Shown here piece after piece: positions 26,228 to 33,166 of a DNA stretch of 64,000 nt (position 1 is its first letter; the number at the start of each line of letters is the position of its first letter). Under the pieces are notes generated by a model that saw only the letters and a list, made by a program, of their open reading frames with translations, searched no databases and had not been told where the DNA came from. The stretch comes from Hymenobacter jeongseonensis. Its GTDB lineage: Bacteria; Bacteroidota; Bacteroidia; Cytophagales; Hymenobacteraceae. Where the stretch lies: NCBI RefSeq assembly GCF_015694725.1, contig NZ_JADQDQ010000007.1, positions 1-64,000 of the forward strand, written 5' to 3'. The position numbers and the translations under genes are program-made.

Positions 26228-27076
26228 TTAGCGAGTTACCGAGTTGGTATGAGCGACTTCGGACGCCAACCGCGCCGAGAGGCCCGGCGACAGCCATTCG
26301 CCGCTGGCCACCTGCACGGCCTGGGCGCCCACCCGCAGGTAGTCTTCCACGTCGCGCAGTGTAAAGATGCCGCCCGTTCCGAAAATGGGAAGCTGCAATT
26401 TTTCGTCGTTGGCCAGCTCCCACACGCAGCGCAGAGCCAGCGGCCGCAACGCCTCGCCGGAGAGGCCGCCCACCAGCGGTGCATCGTTGGGGTTGGCCGG
26501 CAGGTGCAGCACTTTCAAGGTATTGGTGGCGGCCAGGGCCGTTGCACCGCCTTCCTGCGCGCCCAAGGCCAGGCCCCGAATGTGGTCGGGCCACGGCGGC
26601 AGCTTCACAATAACGGCCGCGTCGTCGCGCAATTCGTTGCGCACGGCTTCGGTGGCTTCCCGCACGTAGCGGGCCGTTACCTCGGCCCCCGCGCCGCCGT
26701 GCGGCACCGTGATGTACACTTCCACGCCGGCCAGCTGGTTGCCGGCCTCGCGCTGCAGGTAGCGCGCAATCTTGCGAAAACCGGGCACGCCCGGCGCGGT
26801 GATGCTCACGAATACCGGCACGCCGAAACGGCGCAGACGCGGCAGGTGCTCCTGAACCAGCAACTCGGCCCCTTCGGTGCGGAGGTCGGTGCGGTTGAGC
26901 AGAGTTTGGTCGGCCACTTGCAGGATGCCTTCGTCGCCGGGCAGGCCGGCGCGGGGCTCCATGGTCACGGTTTTGGTAAAAATCGCGCCCAACTGCTCGT
27001 AGCCGGGGCCGTCCAGCTCCCAGGGAGCGGTGGCCAGGCAAACGGAATTTTGTAACGTAATGGCGCCGAGTTTCAT
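26228..27076 (-). CDS. Dihydroorotate-dehydrogenase-like flavoprotein (PyrD-like)
   Basis: 282 residues with a class 1 DHODH fold: TKTVTMEPRAGLPG, VIVKLPPWPD, LVGGLSGEALRPLAL, and the FMN-phosphate loop IFGTGGIFTLRDVEDYLRVG. In class 1 enzymes such as Lactococcus PyrDA the active-site loop reads N-L-S-C-P-N, with Cys as base. Here the aligned segment is VEVYITVPHGG, so the Asn is Tyr121, the Cys is Val124 and the second Asn is His126. It may therefore be inactive as a DHODH or have a changed chemistry, despite its place before pyrF and pyrE. It is the first gene of the minus-strand cluster, and two hairpins lie upstream. Confidence 0.85.
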   Translation of the reverse strand: MKLGAITLQNSVCLATAPWELDGPGYEQLGAIFTKTVTMEPRAGLPGDEGILQVADQTLLNRTDLRTEGAELLVQEHLPRLRRFGVPVFVSITAPGVPGFRKIARYLQREAGNQLAGVEVYITVPHGGAGAEVTARYVREATEAVRNELRDDAAVIVKLPPWPDHIRGLALGAQEGGATALAATNTLKVLHLPANPNDAPLVGGLSGEALRPLALRCVWELANDEKLQLPIFGTGGIFTLRDVEDYLRVGAQAVQVASGEWLSPGLSARLASEVAHTNSVTR

Positions 27077-27106
27077 AGCTTTTTCTTCAGTGACAAAAAC
27101 GAATTA

Positions 27107-27140
27107 TCACCCGCACCAAACCGGAGTCGGGTGCGGGTGA
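27107..27140 (-). terminator. Hairpin with T-rich tail just upstream of the pyrD-like gene
   Basis: On the minus strand TCACCCGCACC, a 12-base loop and GGTGCGGGTGA form a perfect 11-bp stem followed by TAATTCGTTTTTG. It ends about 30 bp before the pyrD-like ATG. It may terminate an upstream transcript or act as an attenuator in the leader of the pyr genes. Confidence 0.6.
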
Positions 27141-27303
27141 TGTTCGGCTGGCGAACCAGCGTTTGATTCTCTTAAATTACGTTGCCGCAGTTAATCAGGA
27201 AGGGCACGCACCCGCGGATGTCGGGCTGTCCGAGGATGAACTGGGCTTCTTTTGTGGGTGCTAAAAGAGTGGAGACTAGCTAAGGCAACTGAACAGATTG
27301 GAC

Positions 27304-27461
27304 ATAAAAAAACCGTTTCGAATCACGAAACGGCAGCGGGGCAACAACCAGAAAAAACGAACTGAAAATCGGCAAAACCGGCAAGGGCCAAGACCTTCCG
27401 GTCTCGCTGCGGGGCACTGTTGAGCGTCCCGCACTTCATCAATTGGTGATTGGGTTGAAGC
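27304..27461 (-). ncRNA. Candidate small structured RNA with its own promoter and terminator
   Basis: A promoter-like sequence at 27468-27497 and a strong terminator at 27304-27333 (CCGTTTCG, loop, CGAAACGG, then T7) bound about 158 nt on the minus strand. The predicted transcript contains several short hairpins: TGCGGG paired with CCCGCA, GACC-GGAA-GGTC with a GNRA-like tetraloop, GGC-CCTT-GCC, and CGG-TTTTG-CCG. No reading frame fits the unit; the 64-codon frame that crosses it runs through the terminator. It could be a trans-acting small RNA or the leader of the pyr cluster. I cannot match it to a known RNA family. Confidence 0.38.
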
Positions 27462-27467
27462 ACGATG

Positions 27468-27497
27468 CAAAATTACGGAATCATTTCGCCGGGCAAA
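27468..27497 (-). promoter_or_regulatory. Bacteroidota-type promoter for the candidate RNA
   Basis: On the minus strand TTTG (27497-27494) is followed after 18 bases by TAATTTTG (27475-27468), which fits the Bacteroidota -33/-7 consensus TTTG...TAnnTTTG. Transcription would begin near 27461 and run leftwards into the terminator at 27304-27333. The region 27498-27706 shows no gene; a weaker plus-strand box TAACTTTG is at 27659-27666. Confidence 0.5.
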
Positions 27498-27706
27498 TTC
27501 CAGGTAATGTTAAGTTTTTATTGAGCCTTTTTTTCAACTTTATTTTCGTGCTCCATTTTGTGCGAATCGAAGGAGATAGCCGAGATTTTCAGTCGGTATA
27601 ATGCTGTAAATCTTTTTCTAACAAAATTTTGCGCTTGCACTGCATTTGCGGAAAGCCGTAACTTTGACTCTTTATACCGAGATAAAAGCACCGCTTGCTT
27701 CCGGAC

Positions 27707-27752
27707 ACAAAAAAGCCCGTGGTACTCGCCTGAGTACCACGGGCTTTTTTGT
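27707..27752. terminator. Bidirectional terminator after the nuclease gene
   Basis: ACAAAAAAGCCCGTGGTACT is mirrored by AGTACCACGGGCTTTTTTGT around a short loop. It lies 12 bp past the stop of the minus-strand nuclease gene and has T tracts on both strands. Confidence 0.9.
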
Positions 27753-27764
27753 GGATTTGCAGCG

Positions 27765-28643
27765 TTAGTTGGTCGGGCCGCTGTCGACGCGCGACTCGAT
27801 GGTGGCTTGCACCGTGCTGTTCACAGCCGAGAGGATGTTGTAGCCCGTGGCCGACTCGATGGCGTCTACCGAGGTGCGGTAGCTGCCCCAGGTGGTGGCC
27901 AGGGTTTGGTTATTGGGGGTGTTGATGGCGATGACGCGGGTGGCGGTGGTCACCCGGCTGGCGTCGGAAGAGCCTTCGGGCAACACCACCACCACTTTCC
28001 AGCAGTTGCTGGGCACCGTGATTTTGCCGCCGGCAATGGTGGTGGCGTAGCCGTTCACACCCGTACCGCCGCTGCCGTAGCTGCCGCAGATGATGTAGAG
28101 TTCGTTGCCTTGGTCAACCAGGGTGCGGCAGTACGTCTCCAAACCGGCCCAGGTGCGTTGGTTATTATTGGCCGATTGTGGCATCATGTTCGTCATAAGG
28201 AAGGTGGCCGAGTTGTCGGCTACGGAGCCGGTGCGGTCGGCGCTGGGGCAGTTGTGGCCACGGTCGAAGCCCGAGCCGGTGTAGCTGCTGCTCGTGGCCC
28301 GGAACCAGCCCGTGGGCAGGGTGGCATCGCCGGCAAAATTGTCTTGGCGGGGCGTGCTGCCCAACCAAGCGCTGCTCAGGTGCCAGCTCACCCAGTTGGC
28401 CTTGCCCTTGTCGCGGTGATAAGAAGCAGCGTACTGCGTTTTGGAAAGGAGGTAGTTGGTGTAGTTGGTAGCGACGGTGGTGGCGCCGCTGGGGTTACCC
28501 ATGGCGAGGTGACTGTCGCGGGTGGAATCTTGGGTCACTACGACGGCGGTTGGCGGGGCAGGCATCAGCGCTTCCTTTGAACATGCGGTGGCCAAAGCCG
28601 CAAGCAGCGCGATGCTGCTCATTCGGATAAAAGAAATTTTCAT
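27765..28643 (-). CDS. Secreted DNA/RNA non-specific endonuclease lipoprotein
   Basis: 292 residues. The start at 28643 (MKISFIRMSSIALLAALATA) gives a lipoprotein signal with lipobox ATAC. The mature protein is a beta-beta-alpha-metal NUC1-type nuclease: the catalytic DRGH motif is in GSGFDRGHNCPSADRT, the metal-binding Asn is probably in LMTNMMPQSANNNQRTW, and the conserved E-x-Y-C-R block follows (GLETYCRTL). A nutrient-scavenging or biofilm-DNA role is likely from the family. The gene has its own terminator and no operon partner. Confidence 0.93.
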   Translation of the reverse strand: MKISFIRMSSIALLAALATACSKEALMPAPPTAVVVTQDSTRDSHLAMGNPSGATTVATNYTNYLLSKTQYAASYHRDKGKANWVSWHLSSAWLGSTPRQDNFAGDATLPTGWFRATSSSYTGSGFDRGHNCPSADRTGSVADNSATFLMTNMMPQSANNNQRTWAGLETYCRTLVDQGNELYIICGSYGSGGTGVNGYATTIAGGKITVPSNCWKVVVVLPEGSSDASRVTTATRVIAINTPNNQTLATTWGSYRTSVDAIESATGYNILSAVNSTVQATIESRVDSGPTN

Positions 28644-29044
28644 AGAATGACTGGAAATGGGAATGGGTGAACAGCAACCGCAAAATTCCTGCGCAGGCAT
28701 TGCTTGGCCGCTGCGCAAATATTACGATAAGGTCAACAGTAGCTCCCCATCTCCCCCAACCAGGCTCCGCATGTTTTTGTCATATTTCAACAACCAAAGC
28801 ATCGCACATATTTAGTCTAAACATCAACATATTAAACAATTATACACAACAGCGTCTTCTATATTAAATATTAGTATAGGAGTGAGTTAGTGCCCAAATT
28901 TTACACGTTTTACCCGTGTTCAATGGATAATTTCGGTAGTTCCTCCCTCTTGTCACCTCAAATTCTGCACTCTGTATAAACCCTGTTTTTGAGGTGCTTC
29001 CGAACGCCCCAGCCCGTAAAGAAGAGAACACACCTAGCGCGACG
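28644..29044. other. AT-rich intergenic region, no gene seen
   Basis: About 400 bp between the nuclease start and the next terminator. The sequence is much richer in A and T than its surroundings, with no convincing open frame or tRNA. It must hold the nuclease promoter on the minus strand (a TAATATTTG string near 28720-28728 resembles a -7 box with one extra base). Nothing else could be identified. Confidence 0.5.
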
Positions 29045-29081
29045 CAAAAAGCCCCGCTGGCAATGCCAGCGGGGCTTTTTT
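29045..29081. terminator. Intrinsic terminator after the T9SS cargo gene
   Basis: AAAAAGCCCCGCTGGCA and TGCCAGCGGGGCTTTTT form a 17-bp near-perfect stem with almost no loop and T tracts on both sides. It lies about 20 bp after the stop of the minus-strand type IX secretion cargo gene. Confidence 0.9.
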
Positions 29082-29102
29082 ATGCAGAAGAACAGGTATT
29101 GG

Positions 29103-31370
29103 TTAGCGGGCGCCCACTACCAGGCGCTGGGTAGCCACGCGCTGCCCGGCGGCATCGAGCAGCACCACGTGGTACAGGCCGGGGGCCAGGGCGGGCAATG
29201 CCAGCCGGGCGGCGGCTTCGGTCACCGGCTGTTGGCTGACCAGCTGGCCCAATTGTGAATATGTCTGCACGGTACCACCGGTGGCCGGCAGGTCGGTGCA
29301 TTGTACCATTACGGCTTTCGCATCGGTGGCCGGATTGGGATACACCGAGAGTTGCGGCGCGGCGGCGCGGAGTTTCCCCATGGCCACCGATACCACCGGC
29401 GAATACGCCTGCTGGCCGTCGACATCAACTTGCCGCAAGCGGTAATACAGCATGGCCACGCCCTGCGCGCCGGCCTCCGTGTCGCGCAGCTTGTAGGTTT
29501 GGTTGCGGCTGCTGTTGCCCGCCGATTGCACTTGGCCAATGGCCTGGAAGGCGGCATCGCGGCCCGTGGACCGCTCCACCACGAAGTGGCTGCTGTTTTT
29601 TTCCGAAGCGGTGGCCCAGTTGAGGTCGGTGCCGCCATTGGCCCAGCGGCCGGTGAAGGCGGTGAGCTCTACGGGCAGCGGCCCCACAATCATGGGAAGG
29701 CCGCCGGCCCGGTCATCGGCAAAGGCGTAGGCAACGGTGATGTTTTGGAGAACCGTAGCCAAGCCGCCCACGGTGATGGACACGGCCGAAAAGTCCTGGG
29801 TGGTGAGGAAAGAAAGCTCCTGGCGGCCATCGGGCAGCAGCGTTACCGAAAGCAAAGAGCTACCCGAAGCGCTTTCCAGCACTTGGTTGCCGGAATACGT
29901 GGTGATGGTGATGCGCTCAAGCACCGACAAGTCGAGCAGGTTGATGCCGGCGTCGAGTACCACACCGGCCCGATTACCGGCCTCTCCCGTGTTGGTACCG
30001 TCGGCGTTGAGGTCGAGTTTTAGCTCCACCACGTTGGCCACGCCAACCCCCACATTGATTACCGCATTGGTAGCAGGGTCGTTGTCGGCAGCGCCTTCGG
30101 GGTTCGAAACGCTACAGCCGAGGCAAACTCCTAGTCCTAAAACTCCTCCTGATTGCGTTACGGTAGCGTGCTCTTCGGCCTCATCGGAGTCAAAATCTGA
30201 CAATACTTCGGTTTCGGCCTCAAACGCTTTGGGCTCCACGCCAAAGCCGTAATAGATTTCCAGGTCGTCCAGGACCGTGAGGAGGCCCACGCGCTCAATT
30301 TTCACTTCGTCAAAGGCCAGGGTCGAGGGAAAGCTGACCTGGGTTTTGCCATCGGGCAACAAGCGCAGCTCCAGCACGCCAATGCCCGTCTGCGATTCCT
30401 GCTTCACGCCGTTGAGGTAAGTGGTAACGCGCAAGCCCGACAATACACTTGCGTCAAGCAGGCCGTCGCTGCCGCTGCCAATCACAAAGCCGGCATAGTA
30501 GCCCGCCGGGGCGGGCTGAGAACCCTCCAAGGCCACGGTGAGAGCAGAAGGACAGCTCACCGTCGCCAGATTGTTGAAGGTGGCATAATTGCTCAGGTCC
30601 TTATCCACCGCATGCTCGGGGTCCTCGATTCCATTAAAGCCGCATACACTCACAATGCCTACGCCCCCGGTGCCCGCCCCGTAATAAGGCGCCAGGTCCG
30701 CGGCGCTCTGGCCGGCGAACTGCGATATCAGGCCGAGGGCCGGCTGCTGCACCAACGAGGGCACGGCGTAGGCGTAGTAAATCTTCAGCTTGTAGGAAAC
30801 CGCCGCAATGCCGCTTACTTCAATGTCGATGCGGTCGAAAGCTTGCTCCGCAACAAATTCCAGCTGAGTGGGCCGGTCAACGTCGAGCAACAAGGCCCGA
30901 ATCACGGCGGCGGATACCGGCACCGTCTGCTTCAATGTACCGGCTTTGTAGGTGCGAAGCGTGATTGCGCTGACGCCGAACAGGTTGACCAAATTCAAAT
31001 CAGTGGGAAAGTTGCCCACCAATACGCCGGCCCGGTCACCGGCTTGTCCGCCCGCAGTGTTGGCGTTCAAACTCAGCTGCAGCTTCATGGTGCTTACAAC
31101 TTCTATATCGTTATGGATGGTTGCGAAGTTGGTCAGGTTCGCATCAGCGGCCCGCTCAGGATGCTGAATACCCGCTTCTGCCGTGAGGATGTTGAGGAAA
31201 TTATACTTCGGCCGGTAGGTATCGGCGGTGTAGTAGCGGTTGTCGTTGGAGTAGATGGCGTCTCCGTTGGCGGCAGTAGCGGCCAAGGCACCCGATAAAA
31301 TAAACAGTACGGTCATCAACCAAAGCCGGAGCTGAATAGGCGAGATGCGGAGATGAGTAAAAATGGACAT
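29103..31370 (-). CDS. Secreted type IX secretion cargo with three internal repeats
   Basis: 755 residues. A signal peptide (about residues 14-34, VLFILSGALAATAANG) is followed by three homologous units of about 130-145 residues. They start at about 67 (IQHPERAADANLTNFATI), 250 (IEDPEHAVDKDLSNYATF) and 420 (SNPEGAADNDPATNAVI), and each ends in (I/V)xYxxA/G. Then come a fibronectin-like region (PVELTAFTGRW, ASEKNSSHFVVERS) and a C-terminal type A sorting domain (LSVYPNPATDAKAVM to LVVGAR). It should cross the outer membrane by the T9SS and be anchored or released at the surface. The repeats may bind an extracellular ligand; the family is not recognised. Confidence 0.9.
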   Translation of the reverse strand: MSIFTHLRISPIQLRLWLMTVLFILSGALAATAANGDAIYSNDNRYYTADTYRPKYNFLNILTAEAGIQHPERAADANLTNFATIHNDIEVVSTMKLQLSLNANTAGGQAGDRAGVLVGNFPTDLNLVNLFGVSAITLRTYKAGTLKQTVPVSAAVIRALLLDVDRPTQLEFVAEQAFDRIDIEVSGIAAVSYKLKIYYAYAVPSLVQQPALGLISQFAGQSAADLAPYYGAGTGGVGIVSVCGFNGIEDPEHAVDKDLSNYATFNNLATVSCPSALTVALEGSQPAPAGYYAGFVIGSGSDGLLDASVLSGLRVTTYLNGVKQESQTGIGVLELRLLPDGKTQVSFPSTLAFDEVKIERVGLLTVLDDLEIYYGFGVEPKAFEAETEVLSDFDSDEAEEHATVTQSGGVLGLGVCLGCSVSNPEGAADNDPATNAVINVGVGVANVVELKLDLNADGTNTGEAGNRAGVVLDAGINLLDLSVLERITITTYSGNQVLESASGSSLLSVTLLPDGRQELSFLTTQDFSAVSITVGGLATVLQNITVAYAFADDRAGGLPMIVGPLPVELTAFTGRWANGGTDLNWATASEKNSSHFVVERSTGRDAAFQAIGQVQSAGNSSRNQTYKLRDTEAGAQGVAMLYYRLRQVDVDGQQAYSPVVSVAMGKLRAAAPQLSVYPNPATDAKAVMVQCTDLPATGGTVQTYSQLGQLVSQQPVTEAAARLALPALAPGLYHVVLLDAAGQRVATQRLVVGAR

Positions 31371-31750
31371 GGCAAAAAATAAAATTGAGCGTTTGGCACA
31401 GCGCCACGCTCACCCTTGCAATTCCGCAGCCACACAGCCTTTTTTTCCTTCTTCTGTTAGTAATCAACCAAATACAATTTCAAGAATAACGCCGAGTGTT
31501 CCCATTATGGGATTTTATTCCTAAATCGAGAATATTATATGTAAAAAGGCATAAATCCGCCTTCCTTCTACTGTCGTATGTACCCTATTTGTCAATGCTT
31601 TTAAATAAAATACATTATTTGAAGCCTATTTTTGCAATATGATATTTCCAATAGAAATAGACACGAATTATAAATAGATTATATAACCTTATTCCTCTTT
31701 TATATGTCTGCTATATAATTGAGCAGGCGCGGTACTTGAGTTCTTCGATT
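31371..31750. promoter_or_regulatory. AT-rich divergent promoter region with TCCCATTATGGGA palindrome
   Basis: About 380 bp between the divergent T9SS cargo gene and the sigma-54-type regulator gene. It contains the 13-bp palindrome TCCCATTATGGGA at 31500-31512; the identical 13-mer occurs at 58527-58539 upstream of another gene. A GG-N10-GC spacing on the minus strand near 31426-31439 is only weakly like a sigma-54 promoter. No open frame is credible here. Confidence 0.4.
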
Positions 31751-33109
31751 ATGACAGCCATTCTACCGTTTAAGATTTTCGTTGTCGAGGACAACCAGTG
31801 GTACGGCGAGTTGCTGGCCCACCGCCTGGGCCAGAACCCCAACCACAGCGTGCACCGGTTTTTGACTGCCCGCGCCTGCCTCGAACAACTGGGCGAACTC
31901 CCCGATTTGATTACGCTGGACTATTCCCTGCCCGATGCCAAGGGCGAACAAGTGTTGCGCCAGATTCGGGAGCGGCTGCCCGGCACGGAGGTCATCGTCA
32001 TTTCGGGCCAGGAAGACGTGAGCACGGCCGTGAGCATGCTCCGCCAAGGGGCCTACGACTACCTGGTGAAGGACGAGAACACCCTTGACCGCCTCTGGAA
32101 CATTGTGGGCAAAGTGGAGCAGCAGGTGAGCTTGCGCCGCGAAAACACCCAGCTGCGGCAGCAAATTGGGGCCCGGTTTGGGCCGGGGCAGGCCATTTTG
32201 GGCGAGCACCCCACGGTGCAGTTGGTGCACACGCTCATTGCCAAAGCGGCCCGCACCACCATCACCGTGAGCGTAAGCGGCGAAACCGGCACGGGCAAGG
32301 AGCTGGTGGCCAAAGCCATTCACTTCCAGTCGAGCCAAGCCGGCAAGCCGTTTGTGGCCGTGAACATGGCCGCCATTCCGCGCGAGCTTGTGGAGAGCGA
32401 GTTGTTCGGGCACGAGAAGGGCGCCTTTACGGGGGCGGTGACCCGCCGGGTGGGCCGGCTGGAAGAAGCCAACGGCGGCACCCTGTTTCTGGACGAAATT
32501 GCCGACCTCGACCTGAGCCTGCAAGCTAAGCTGCTGCGGGTGCTGCAAGAGCGGGAAGTAACCCGCGTGGGTGGCAACCAAGCCGTAGCGTTCGACGTGC
32601 GCCTGGTGGTGGCCACGCACCGCGACCTGCTGGCCGAAGTGCACGCGGGCCGCTTCCGCGAAGACTTGTACTACCGCTTGCTGGGCTTGCCGGTGCAATT
32701 GCCGCCCCTGCGCCAGCGCGGCAACGACGTGCTGCTGCTGGCCGACGCGTTTGTGCGCGATTTCTGCATTCTCAACAACCTGCCGCCCCGCCAGTTCACG
32801 GAATGCGCCCGCGTACGGCTACAGCAACATCCCTTTCCCGGCAACGTGCGCGAGTTGAAAGCCGTGGTAGAACTGGCCGCCGTGCTGGCCGATGGCGAAC
32901 AAATTCAGGCCGAAGACTTGCCCCTGCGGTCGGGCAAGGGGCTGGAAACCCCCAACTCCCAACGCTCGCTGCGGGACCAGACCACGGCCATTGTGCAAAA
33001 ATGCCTGGACGAGGTGAGCGGCGACGTGCTGGCCGCGGCGGCCCGCCTCCGCATCGGCAAGTCCACCATTTACCGAATGATTCAACAACAAGAGCTGCAC
33101 GTAGGATAG
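31751..33109 (+). CDS. Sigma-54-dependent NtrC-family response regulator
   Basis: 452 residues. The receiver domain (about 1-125) has VVEDNQWYGE and the phosphoacceptor Asp in LITLDYSLPDAKG. The AAA+ domain (about 150-385) has Walker A GETGTGKE, the sigma-54-contact loop EKGAFTGAVTRR, and Walker B GTLFLDEIADL. The C-terminus is a Fis-type helix-turn-helix (AAARLRIGKSTIYRMIQQ). It needs sigma-54 to activate transcription. The hybrid kinase gene begins 57 bp downstream, so the two probably form a signalling pair. ATG at 31751. Confidence 0.95.
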   Translation: MTAILPFKIFVVEDNQWYGELLAHRLGQNPNHSVHRFLTARACLEQLGELPDLITLDYSLPDAKGEQVLRQIRERLPGTEVIVISGQEDVSTAVSMLRQGAYDYLVKDENTLDRLWNIVGKVEQQVSLRRENTQLRQQIGARFGPGQAILGEHPTVQLVHTLIAKAARTTITVSVSGETGTGKELVAKAIHFQSSQAGKPFVAVNMAAIPRELVESELFGHEKGAFTGAVTRRVGRLEEANGGTLFLDEIADLDLSLQAKLLRVLQEREVTRVGGNQAVAFDVRLVVATHRDLLAEVHAGRFREDLYYRLLGLPVQLPPLRQRGNDVLLLADAFVRDFCILNNLPPRQFTECARVRLQQHPFPGNVRELKAVVELAAVLADGEQIQAEDLPLRSGKGLETPNSQRSLRDQTTAIVQKCLDEVSGDVLAAAARLRIGKSTIYRMIQQQELHVG

Positions 33110-33166
33110 AGCGACTGCTGCGGTGTTTATTTGCCTTTCGCTACCTACCACCGACACGCTTGCCCC

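Noticed and set aside
25769..27055. 428-codon plus-strand open frame over pyrF and the pyrD-like gene
   Set aside because: It covers two clear genes on the other strand and shows no domain or signal of its own.
27174..27281. 35-codon minus-strand stretch ending LINCGNVI
   Set aside because: It has no ATG, GTG or TTG start in frame, so it is not listed as a gene; it is only mentioned as a possible leader-peptide relic.
27276..27470. 64-codon minus-strand frame upstream of the pyr genes
   Set aside because: It runs through a strong terminator hairpin and has no conserved features, so a structured RNA is a better reading.
27558..28580. Long plus-strand frame over the nuclease gene
   Set aside because: It is antisense to the DRGH nuclease and crosses a terminator; the low-complexity Gly/Val/Ala text is typical of a shadow.
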